From Amphimedon queenslandica (Eukaryota; Porifera; Demospongiae; Haplosclerida; Niphatidae): a stretch of DNA of 64,000 nt. The notes below the pieces were generated by a model. It saw only the letters and a program-made list of their open reading frames with translations, was not told the origin of the DNA and ran no database searches. The position numbers and the translations under genes were made by a program. The stretch spans positions 219,778 through 283,777 of the forward strand of contig NW_003546247.1 in assembly GCF_000090795.2 (NCBI RefSeq), in the 5' to 3' direction. This document shows, piece by piece, positions 31,570-42,829 of this stretch; position 1 is the stretch's first letter, and every line of letters starts with the position of its first letter.

Positions 31570-32380
31570 TTACAAAAATTACCAGTATTACTTATACGTT
31601 ACAAGTAATACATATACATTAAGTTTCTTAACCAGTATTCCCTACATCACTGGTATACCTACATTACCTACCATTATCTACCTTACATGGAATACCTATA
31701 ATACCATTATGTACTGCATGACTAGACTCTAGTCTTACCTACATTACTGGTATTACATACTTATATTACCAGTACTATCTACATTACAGTAATACCTACA
31801 ATACCAGTCTTACCTATACATTACCTACAATACCTATATTACCTACATCACCTACATTACTTACATATACCTGTATGGCCAAGGTTACTATTATTACCTA
31901 CATTACCTACATTACCTGTCTTACCTACATTACCTGGGGTATCTACATTACCTAACCTACCAGTATTACCTACATGTATTACCTACATTACTGGTATTAC
32001 TATATTACCTACAATATACCAGTTTTAAGTGCAATACCAATATTACCTGAAATACCGGTATTACCTATTAATATTACCTGCAATACCAGTATTACAAGGA
32101 ATAATACTATTACCTGCATTACCAGTATTACCTGCAATACCAGTATAACCTGCATTACCTATTAATATTACCTGCAATACCAGTGTTACCAGCAATACCA
32201 ATTTTACCTGCAATACCAGTATTACCTTTATTACCAATATTACCTGCAATACAATAATTACCTGCAATACCATTATTGTCGGCAATACCAGTATTACCGG
32301 CAATACCATTATTGCCAACAATACCAGGATTACCTTCAATACCAGTATTCCCGGCAAAACCAACATTACCTAGATTACAA
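31570..32380. repeat. Minisatellite with 9-bp subunits (TTACCTGCA/ATACCAGTA)
   Basis: About 800 bp of tandem, imperfect 9-bp and 18-bp units such as TTACCTGCAATACCAGTA. Homogeneity rises towards the right end (32050-32370). On the minus strand much of it reads Gly-X-Y triplets in one frame (32371-32168 without a stop, and again about 31955-31865). Confidence 0.92.
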
Positions 32381-32689
32381 GGTATATTAGCATTTTTGAT
32401 AATAAAAATGGAGTTTTACAGAGGTGCGCGTAATGATAAATGCTGTTCTTAATGGATTTGAATTGAGGCTGAGATTCTGGTCATCGTGCGTTCATAATTA
32501 AGAAGCTAAGTGAGAAAAATGAAGAATCGCCTGAATAAAGAAAGAAAGAAATGACAAACATAAGGGACCACTAAGCACTAACAAATTTATAGATTGAGAG
32601 TCCAAAGTAAAATCAGACCGTTGAGTCAGCAATCCTGGATTAGGCGTTGTTTAAGTAGACCACTCCATCTGAAGGAGTGTTTTACGCAC

Positions 32690-33010
32690 ACAACACGCTT
32701 TGGTGATTCAGGTGGAGTGAAAAGTGCTGTAAGTGAATTCTGGCACATCCCCGAAGCTGAGGAATCTCCTTTGCTAACTACATATGCTGCTCCATTCAGA
32801 GATATTGCTTCAATAAACTTCCTTTTGCATATCAAGTGCTCCAGAGCATTTCCAAAAGAGAATGAGTCATATACTGTAAGGATTACAGGGAGCTATTGGT
32901 CTGGTGGATGATGCATTGGTCTTTGGTGGAAACCAGGAGAAGCACGATGCTAGACTGAAAGCTGCACTGCAACGTATCGAGAAGATGAAAAAATAGCTAA
33001 TATTGAAACA
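32690..33010 (+). mobile_element. Ty3/Gypsy reverse transcriptase scrap
   Basis: A short fossil piece of a Gypsy-type RT, recognised from the SEFWHIP, EESPLLTTY and VFGGNQEKHDARLKAALQRI blocks. It is of a different lineage from the 20.1-kb copy. No LTRs or other domains are seen; it is broken and old. Confidence 0.75.
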
Positions 33011-33469
33011 ATATTTGATGTCATTAGTTAAGTGGAAAAATTGATATCTCTCCTTGCAATAACGATGATAAATTCATATACCTAGCAAAAGATAAATTTT
33101 TAAACAATGAAGGTAAAATTAATTATTGATATTGTAATTATTATGTTTATAATTATTATGATTATGTTCATAATTTTTATACGAGTACCAATTGCTTCAT
33201 TAAAAACCATTCCTAGAAAACGTACGCCATCACAACTGCATTATTGTCACTGGCTCATTTGATAAGTGTTGCATCACCTGTAATAACTTCCAATGAACTT
33301 CATTTGCTTTTCACTAAATGTTGAAAATCCTAAATGCGCAAACGAGACCTTCACCAGCCACAAGTTTCTAATTGATACTAAAAAGAATCATTCTTTAAGA
33401 GATTTATTTAAAAAAGAAAACAGGTTTGCATAAAAGGAATTGCAGACATGAAGCTTGAAAAGTTTGCTT

Positions 33470-36400
33470 CATATGCCGAGACATTAGCATTGCCTTTGAT
33501 GAAAGCACAGCTAGTGACTTGATCAAAATCATGAATGAGCACATTGCACAAACATCCACTTACTCAGAGAATAGTTTTGAAAAAGTTTTCTGTGACAGCC
33601 AATTGAGAGCTGTTACAACACCATAAAAATTAGTTCACTGGCATCCATCTATCATCATCTGTCTCAGAAATAAATCATCCAGTGCATGAGTCACTATGAA
33701 AATCAGGCATCTGTTTACCTTTGCAGCGTACCCTCAGAGATTGTAAACATTTCTATAAGTCAACCAGTGGCTTTAGTTATGAATTAGATGTACAAATAAT
33801 CAGAGAATAAAAAGTGCATTTATTATCATATTTTCATAAAAAAAGTATGTTTTGCTCCAGATGACATGCATATATAAGCAGGGCTTGTAAATGACAAATT
33901 TACAGGTATTAAATACTTTTCAGCAGTGAAAATTTATATCTAATTTTAATTTACAGGAGACTTGGGTTCCAGCAACATGAGAGATATATGACCATTTACT
34001 TCTACTTGAGAAACAAGTACATACAGAGTAGTCTACAGATGCAAGGCAGCCACTAGCCACCTCAATGTTCGTGCCCATGGTTTGAGGATTATTATCCCAT
34101 TCCTCATTTCAATATGCATCATTTCCAACATCAGGACCAACTAGTTCCAAGATTTTGTGAAGATGTTCTTAGACTGGAAAAGTGTGGTTTTAGAGTCGCT
34201 TGTAAGACTAAATTCTGTCAATAGAAAGTTTTTTTAAGATGGTAGGAAATAATTGCAGCAAAATTACTAACTACATCAAAAACTTATGCTCAATTGACAG
34301 AGATATAATACTTTATATGAGACCACAACACTTAATCAAGACTACACGAAATTGCTTGGGTAGTTCAAAAAGAAGCATGACGATAAACAAACTAATAATT
34401 ATTTTTAAATTTGAATATGACTTTACTAATTGCAGTTCAATGAGAAAGTTATATCGTGGAAATTAGTATATGATATTTCCCTGAAATCTGAAGGATTAAC
34501 TTGCATTCACATGTTAAAGTATACACAAGTCAGTTTGACACAATTTCCTGAGATTACGTTAGATTTGGCAGAAGAGAAAATTGCTATAATGAAGTATATA
34601 TTTTAATGCATGCACATTTATATTGCAAGTTCTTAGTTTATCAGTAATGGTATGAGGACGACAAATAGAAGAAACAGCAAATTTAATTGAAATGTTTGAT
34701 AAAATAAATGTGACGTGCGAAACTATTCATCAACATAGAAGTCTCTAAAGCTATTTAAAGCACCATACCAATTGTCTGCTGGTAAAAGGTTTCAAGTAAG
34801 CAGATCATTATCACATAGTCACATGCATGGACAAAATATATATTTATAGTGGTTAGAAGATAAGTTCTTGCATGGATAGAAGAATGGCAGACACAAGTAA
34901 CAGAGAACAAAGATAACCCTGCTAAAGAGAGACAAATTAATTCTAAGTAAAGAAACACTACTGGGAAATAAAATAACAGGTATAAGTTTACAATAATTGG
35001 AAAAAAATTTACTACATTAAAATTAGCTTACTTATTCAATGACCTTTTGAAGTACCTACTCACACTTCCTGATGTCAAATCTTTTCTCAGTGAAAAGCTA
35101 TGCTATGACCCTTTCAAAAAACATGTCAATTTACATCATCAAAAAGGAACGACAAATGAACATGCTACTTTGGCAGATTTTCTAAAAAATCAGCAAGCTC
35201 AGAGTCGTCAGCAGCATTCGATTTGATGGTATCGTTAATGGTAATACACTTGAAAATAAGGAAGACACAAATGCACAAACTGATGGCGAGCCATTACCCA
35301 AGAGAAGGAAACATGCGAAGTGCTCCTCAACTGAGACTCCAGCAGCCACAACTCCTGTCTCACCGGAAAAGACAGAAATTGAAAGTAAAACACTATACAT
35401 TTTTGTTTACATTACTTAATACTCTCTAATAGATGTCCTGCAAATGATTATTGAGAGCCCAGACTCAAAGTTACCATCAGTCTCAGGAACAAGGATTATT
35501 AAAGCTGCCAAGCAACTACTATGGAGTGCAAACAAGGTTAATGAAGAAAAGATGCAACAGTTGAATCAATATCTCATCACATTTTTTAAGATATGGACAA
35601 CTTCAACAGTCACAACTCGGTTTGTTCCAGGAGAAACTGGAAGAGGCTTCATTGTTCGTCTCATCTTCGGAATATAACACATTTTTGGCATCAGTCAATA
35701 GAACAGTAGGCATTACTTCATATCCAGCCATTTCATCTTTCGAAGTAACATTAGAATGTTCACACCTTATTGGGAAAAAACAAACACTAGCAGAAATTTC
35801 AGCAACAGCATCAACAGTTAAATCATCTCCTTCACTAAGTTTTGACAAGCAAAATGCACTCTGGTATGTTGGTGGCTATGTAATCGGAAAAAAGGAAATG
35901 GATATGCGTCTGCCTTTGAAGGATGAGTTACTTGAAGATCACAAAGAGGATAATGGAGATAAAGAAAGTGAAGACGAAGAAGGTAATAATATAAGTAAGA
36001 ACTGCATCAATTGTATCACTAGAAGAAAACTTGTTTACTGCACCATTGAGTTTCATACGTTCCTGTCCTTGTCAAGTGAAACTTTGTTGCAACTATAAAA
36101 AAAAATCAATGCTCAAAGTATGGCAGAAATGACAGGTCAAAAGGAAGAGCTCAAAGAAATATGGGACAAAATATTTTGAGACAATCATGACACCGCTACA
36201 GCAGCCGAGTGCTGCTCTTAAGGAAAATCATTTCTTTTTCAAGAAATAATAGCAATTTTTATAACAATGAGAGGCTTCGGGCACACAATGGAGATGTACA
36301 AAAACGATAAAAAGAACTTACTAGGAGAAAAAAGCCTGAGAAGCATGCTTGCTGCCATGAAGAGTGATTGATATTTATAATTATTCATCTAATTTTGAAA

Positions 36401-36550
36401 AAATAATTTTAATGACACAATGAGTAAATAGATCGATTTTGGTCCCAACCTGCATTTTCCATTGCTACACCACGTTCCCAATCCCTTTCATTTACTCTAT
36501 TATCAATGGTATGTTTAATTACTACGTGCTCTCATATTGGCCAATGGGTA
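33470..36550 (+). pseudogene. P-element (THAP9-like) transposase
   Basis: Blocks in order: SDLIKIMNEHI and ENSFEKVFCDSQLRAV (about 33515-33620), VHWHPSIII with CLRNKSSSA (about 33630-33690), SGICLPLQRTLRDCKHFYKS (about 33705-33760), and YELDVQII. Then FVPMV-GLL-SHSSFQYASFPTSGP (about 34070-34150), the MRPQHLIKTTRNCLGSSKRS block (about 34318-34375) near the GTP-binding region, and a degraded central part. The late block is CYDPFKKHV, GTTNEHATLADFLKNQQA (about 35100-35200). C-terminal FDKQNALWYVGGYVIGK (about 35840-35890) precedes an acidic stretch and CINCITRRKL. No N-terminal THAP finger is readable. There are many frame breaks and some introns. The family call rests on several independent blocks. 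Terminal repeats were not identified. Confidence 0.85.
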
Positions 36551-37495
36551 TAGGGGTTGCCATTTTTGAATATGTCCTCCACTAACACAAAAAGTACCTC
36601 TTGTTTATTTCTTCAAAGTTTGTTTTAGAGCTGTGTCTCCGTGACACTTTAGCTTAATGCCATTAACATTATCAGAAGAATCTACTGATATTGCTGTTGG
36701 ATGATGCAGTTCAAAGGCAGTTGTTGATCCTACAAAAGAACAAATTAGGGCTTTCTTTTACAAAATTAATGTATACTTTGGCAATCTGTGGCACTGACAA
36801 TGTCTCTCAATCCATCTGTGCTCCTCACAACACCTCTCTTACACTGCAGATATGCTTTTCATTCAGTAGGAACATTTCTCTCCTTCATGTCGTCACATTG
36901 CTCTATTGATAATGTGAAGTATTAAAATCAGTCAATCACAAGTACACAACCATGTGTACATTCCTTTACAAAAAGCCATTCGAGCAAAGGGTGATTAGGA
37001 CATGTGTCTACATACTTCAAGTTCTTTTTCAATGCAGTAACGTTCTGTTGCAGTTTAAACATGCAGACTGCGTATTGTAGCTTCCAATGAAGTACTGGAC
37101 ACAATAGGATGCATTTTGACTGAGGCCTTACTAAATAAATTATGCATGTACGCTATGTGCGTTCATGTTTAGGTGCTATTTAAAGTAATACATCTAGTAT
37201 ACCTTCTTGCATACGTCATTGCAATTGCTGTAAGCATAGTGAGACGAAGCTCTTGTTGTATCTACTAGATCCATATAATTCTCCCTAGCTGAAGGGCCAT
37301 TAAACAAATAACTCCGATTTCCTTCATCTGACAACTCCATCTCTACTTGGTAATTTCAAAATGCATTTGTTACTATCTTTCAATGAAGGTAAGCCTTAGA
37401 TTAAGGCTGTGCCTCACTATCATAATCTACAATGAAATAAAGTATTATGGTTCACAAAGAACCTTGTGTCGAGAAGAAACTTAGACGAAGTTTGC
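36551..37495. other. Stretch between the two P-element parts
   Basis: No readable gene. A fragment at about 36690-36905 is open but matches nothing I know. Confidence 0.4.
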
Positions 37496-38390
37496 TTTGT
37501 TTGTCTCATTAGAATATAACACATTTTGGGCATCAGTCTATAGCACAGTAGGCATTACTCTATGTCCTGTCATTTTATCTTTTGAAGTAACATCTAGATT
37601 GTTCACAGCTTATTTGAAAAAAAAAACACTAGCAAGACTTTCAAGTATCAACTAATAGTTTATCTCCTTCATTAAGTCTTGATGAGCAAATGCACTGTGG
37701 TATTTTGGTAGCAATGTAATCAGAAGAATGAGAACAATGATTAATAAGAATGGTGGCCTGTCAGCTAAGGAAATGGATATGCTTCTGCCTTTACTGTCTG
37801 AGTTTGTTGAAGATCACGATGAGCATAATGGCGATGGAGAAAGCGAAGACGAAGATGATATCAGAGCTCGATCAATTGTATCAAAAGAGGATGACTGGTT
37901 TACTGCACCAACGTTCATGTACTCGTTAAAAAATGAAGTGAAACTTTGTTGTAACTATGAAAAAACAATGTTCAAAGTGTGGCAGAGATGATAGGTGAGA
38001 AGGAAGAGCTCAACAAAACATGAAACAAAATAGTAACTTTCAAAAAAAAGCCATTGCAGCAGCTGAGTGCCTCTCTCTAGGAAAATCACTCCTTTTTAAC
38101 GAAATAATAGCAATTTGTATAACAATAAGATGCTTCAGGCACACATCAAGAATAATTTAAATGTCCAAAAACGATACACGAAAAGGAAAAATCCTGAGAA
38201 GCATGCCAGCTGCAAGTAGTGTGAATAATAATTATTGTCGTTGGAAAAATAATTTTTAAAACGTGAGTAAATAGATCAAATTCGGTCTCAACCCGCATTT
38301 TCCGTTGCTACGCCGTTTCCAATCCCTTTTATTTACTCTATTATTAATGATAGTGTTTTGCTTCATTACACCACGCTCATATCTAGATGT
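37496..38390 (+). pseudogene. Second copy of the P-element 3' part
   Basis: This segment repeats 35650-36545 in the same orientation: LEYNTFWASVYSTVGIT against SEYNTFLASVNRTVGIT, NALWYFG against NALWYVGGYVIG, EMDMLLPL against EMDMRLPL, and EDHDEHNGDGESEDED against EDHKEDNGDKESEDEE. The similarity continues past the coding end (AACCCGCATTTTCCGTTGC near 38296 and AACCTGCATTTTCCATTGC near 36448). It is a diverged direct duplication with an offset of about 1.85 kb, either a tandem duplication or a second, 5'-deleted insertion. Confidence 0.82.
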
Positions 38391-39645
38391 GTGTGTTAGA
38401 CTACCTGTTTAGTGTTGCATTTCAAAAAAAACTAAGTGTAGACTCTTAACTTTTGGGATTGTTTCTCCAAGCTTCCTAGAGAAAAATACGATGTGCTTTA
38501 GTTTTTACTGTACCTATATGAAGTTATGCGTGAAAATCACTTACTGTTTCCTAGCTGTAGAGTCAATTCAATGCTTGCATTGGTCATATACTTGTACACA
38601 GGCATTCACAGTAATGAATTCTTTAATATCTGAAAGTTTCCAAGAGTTTCTACAGCTTATTTCTTTGTTAGAAATGTGTAAAGTGAAAGTCTTAAAATAG
38701 CGCTCTTGTACTGAATTAATTTGGTACTGGCAACTACCACACCCATCTTTATTATGGTCATTAAGTGTTAATTTCACCAAATAATTATGTTGTGAAAACA
38801 ACACTAAAAAAGATTAATATAACAGTTTTAAGGCTAGGACAACACTTTTTGGTTATATCAACAAAAATTGTTGATCTCAAATGGCTTAAAATAATTGTTC
38901 CAAGTAATTTTGTTGTTAAAACTGTATACAGAAAATGTAACTGTTCTATAATTAAAAGTTTTTGAGGCAAAGCAATTAACTAAAATTGGAGCATGGTAGT
39001 AGAAACAGAGCTAGAGCTAGATAGGTTTCTTCTCGTCTAAAGAAGAGCTTCCTGACATAATAAACATCTGGCAAAAAGACTTTATCTGAAGCTACTAGAC
39101 TGATTGTATTTGTATGCTCAAAGAGTAAGTTAGAAGGTGAGGGTGACTTTCTTTAGTAATACATCTTGCTACTACAAAGTAGACTTTAGATAAGTTTATG
39201 GACTTGTGATGTAGCCAAATTTCAGACTACCATTGTCTTCCCATGTAATATTAAATACCATTCCTCTGGAGCATACTTAATTTCATTTATCACTACTCAT
39301 CAAGCCTTAAACGCTATTTATCTATGGTATGGTGAGTGTGGTTGTAATAGTAAGGGTGCTTGGCCTGTTGTGCATCATCGCATTCTCCTTTCAAAAGAAA
39401 GGACTGGATAATGAGACATTGTGCTACTTCTGGTGTGAAAAAATTTCTGGCATATAGCTGATGAGACAGCCATCATTGCAGGAGCAAATCTAGGATTTTA
39501 GAAAAAGGAATATATATTTGGACACACAAAGCACAGAATACTTTTCAAGACTAAGTAATTATATATGAGGAATAAGGTCAATTAATTTTTATAGATAATA
39601 ATTAAGATTGAATTTCAACCCATTGTTAACTATTCTTTTAGAAAC
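38391..39645. other. Non-coding stretch
   Basis: No supportable gene on either strand. Confidence 0.45.
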
Positions 39646-39649
39646 AATT

Positions 39650-42600
39650 GTTGATAAATTCCTCATGGCTTTTGCTGAATAAAAGCTTGAATTATGTCAG
39701 ACACTGGTATTCTCTGGGCAGAGTGCATCGCAATAACACCAAAGTCTGAAAAGTGCTCATTCTTGAGTGTCCATCTGGTGTAGGTCTTGAGACGAAGTAC
39801 TGAAAATGTCCGTTCTGTATCTGAACTTGTGAGTTGCAAGGTACATTTGATATGGTGTGCATTTCAAAGTGACTGTGAATCAGAAGCTCCAGGTGACTGA
39901 AGAAAGTTAGAAGGCACTATATTGTCACCAGTCAGTGTGTTTTATCCACATGAGCTTCCATCGTGCAAGTTCCCAGAGAGTTTGGTAAAGGCCTCTTGTT
40001 AATCCAGAAATCGAAGTCTTTAGACTTTAATTCTTGATCACTATTGGCCAGAAAAACAGGGAGAATGCAGGAAAGGAGAGAATGATGATTGTTTCCTCAG
40101 TAAACCTATAATTGAGCTAAAGAATCAGAATGTCCAGAAGGGGGATCACTATAGCTCACTTGTAATACACTTCTTGGCTTGTACTACAAATATTATTTTG
40201 ATGTTATTATACTCAAGTTTTTTGAGGAACAGTCTCAGTAGCACCTAAATCATTCACTAGCTTCATTATCTCAGAATTCCATGATTGGAAATTGATATCG
40301 CTAGCCTGATTGTGCAAATTCTAGTTGTGACGAAACTAACCATGGACAGTGCTTTATATATTGCCTTGGTCATGCTTTGATGGAGAAAGATTTCACATCA
40401 TCTAGAATGGTTTTAGTAATCACAAAAGTGGCTATTATCTTAAATGATGTAACAGAAGCTTTTAATCCCTGAACTTTAACAGTAGTGTCTTTGTCCTAAT
40501 TCCAACTTTACACTCCAATTAAGATAGCAGCTCAGGACTTGGGATTATTTTAGCACCTAAGATAACCAGACGTTCATACAGATATAGGAAGACCTCAAAA
40601 CATGTGTCACTCAACTCATCTAGTTTCGCACAGGACTGGGAGTTTTGTATGAGAAGAGTGAAACAGTTAATTAACACGTAAGTCTAACATGCACTGACGC
40701 TTTGGACTCTTACAAAGAAATGTGCTTCATTTTCTGTCCCTATCATATTTCTAACCTCAGGAAAGTCACGAGAAAAAGCCACAGATAAATTGAGACTGAG
40801 TAACAGTGGGACTACATGAGAGTTGGACATACCTGTTTGATTTGAGCCTGTACTGCAGCCTTACTTGACAAATCACGGAAGCCCTATCGTCTGCTTGGCC
40901 ACAAATCGTCTTAACATGTCAGGAAAAAGGTGCATCTGTAATAACACAAATGATTTTACTGGAAATGATATCAGCAGTTGCACGATGGAGATGAACGAAT
41001 GACACAAGGAACTCCCAGATTTGACGTGTATGAGGGATTTTAAATCAACATATCTATAGCAATGTGTGAAAATCTTCTGTTTCAAATAGTGATCGGTAGT
41101 TTTATCAGCTATTACAGTATACGGAAGCGGCTGTTTTCAAAGTGGTCGCACCAAGTTCTCAATAATTTTATTGTCCTAACTGTGAATCATTTGATTTTGA
41201 ATGGTTTTGCAGCCATACCTAGCTTTTGCAGATAAAAATTATTTGCAAAGGAGTTTCTCATTCTTGCACGAGTTGAAGGTTTGTAATGAAGTTACCTCGA
41301 TTTCAACTGTCATTGGAAAAATTGATGTTATCATCTTTGTGCTCTACGAAAGATAAACCATGTTAAGCTAAAAACTCTACAAAATTGGCTTGCATTCTTC
41401 ACCTGAATGATAACTCTGGTGAAGTAACTAAGAATCAATACGCTCGTTTGTGTTTGTAATTGCAAACAAAGAGGTGTGCTCTTTCCATACACCGTTGATG
41501 CATGCATTACTGTGTTGCCATCTCAAAGAAGTACAATAGTCTCACCAAGGGCTTTGAAGTATGGCTTTTGCTATGAACACAAAACTGAGATGACTGTTAT
41601 TACCCAGACCCTCTCCTTTTTCTGGTTCTTCTGGAAATAAAATGCAATTCGTACTGATACCACTGGCAACTACACAACAATACAATAGCTAGTGGAACTC
41701 TTCTAGCCAACATAACTTAAATGTGACATTCCAAGTCTTGCCAGATTTGGTAACTTGATAAAACTGAAGAGCATCACTTGCTGATGGCTCAAAGTGATTT
41801 GACAAATAGCTATATTTCTACTGTCAGAAAGCTTCTGTGTTGCTGTTTGAAGCTTATCCCAGCTTCTGTTACCTTCAAGAAGAAGGCAGTCCAAGTGATT
41901 GTATACTGTATCAGGAGGCACAGTAGCAGGCTGCTGATGCATAGGCAGTGGCAGACTGGAAATGTGGCACGGGCTTCAAAGTAGGTCTTGCGAAGTGTGC
42001 CGTGATTTTGGCCACAGCCCCTTTTTACATTAATAAAACAAAGTTTTCCTTTATTTTCGTGAATCACGGGTGTGGTCACATTATTTTCTACTTCTGACAA
42101 ATTCTCATGTCTTCTTAAAGCACTGGAAACTGCTGAGATCATGATCTGGGGGCTAGATAACTTTCTTAAGACGCTTGGTAGTGATGCCAGAGTCCAGGAC
42201 TTGAGTGATTTGACAACATCAGTAATTGAGCAACCAAAAGTAACCTGTGCATGCCCGGGCCTGGAACCACCTACGTAATGATGTATTATCCTGCTCAGTC
42301 AAATCATGGTTTGCAGTTGTACAGAACATAACTGCAGATGCGTTATCTGCTTGGCTGAGCCCAGGGATAGGTGATGCGTCTTAAACATCCAATTCCATGT
42401 CAGTGTCTTCCCTCATAGAACTTTCAGCTGTTCCTTCATCAATACTTTCTTTGACTACATTTGCTTTATCATTGCAATTTGAATTATAATTATAGTAAAA
42501 TGATATCAGATTATATTGCACGCTTTCTTTCAGTGAGTCATTCCTTTTTGAAAAATGTGTATAGTACATCCTGAGGTTCTTTCTCTGGCAGCCATTGTGC

Positions 42601-42700
42601 TTTAACTGTAGTGCAGGTTTACTGTAGTGCATGTAATAAGCTAACAGATGACTTGTGGTTAGCCACAGGTCAACCCAATGAGAACAAAACAAAACTTCAA
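39650..42700 (-). pseudogene. hAT transposase with DUF4371 domain
   Basis: On minus from about 42700: an N-terminal region with SKRNDSLKESVQYN and DTDMELDV. SWDKLQTATQKLSDS (about 41855-41805) resembles the block before DUF4371. The DUF4371 core is NFVEFLA-x-HGLSFVEHKDDNI and NRGNFIT (about 41385-41280). A long degraded middle includes FEVFLYLYERLVILGAKIIP (about 40605-40545). The hATC end reads LQLTSSDTERTFSVLRLKTY, then FGVIAMHSAQRIPVSDIIQA (about 39850-39680), the usual TSAEAERSFSxLRRLKTY pattern. This family (ZMYM/DUF4371-type hAT) is common in metazoans. Many stops and shifts make it older than the 11.9-kb hAT. The ends were not found, although GGGGTTG...CAACCCC at about 42725-42752 could be terminal. 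Confidence 0.8.
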
Positions 42701-42724
42701 TTTATTTGATTTAAGAACTTTTGG

Positions 42725-42755
42725 TGGGGTTGGAACCCTAACAACCCCCACTCAA
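42725..42755. other. Short hairpin GGGGTTG/CAACCCC
   Basis: A 7-bp inverted repeat with a 9-nt loop lies beside the start of the DUF4371 hAT remnant. It may be an element end; no partner was found on the other side. Confidence 0.45.
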
Positions 42756-42829
42756 AATCTGTAACTGCATGGTACAGTTTAGCTCAAGAGAATATAATAG
42801 TTTTTAAATAACCACGTTCAGCTATTCCT

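Noticed and set aside
32061-32366. Leu/Val-rich minus-strand protein of 101 codons
   Set aside because: It is another frame of the minisatellite; no evidence of expression.
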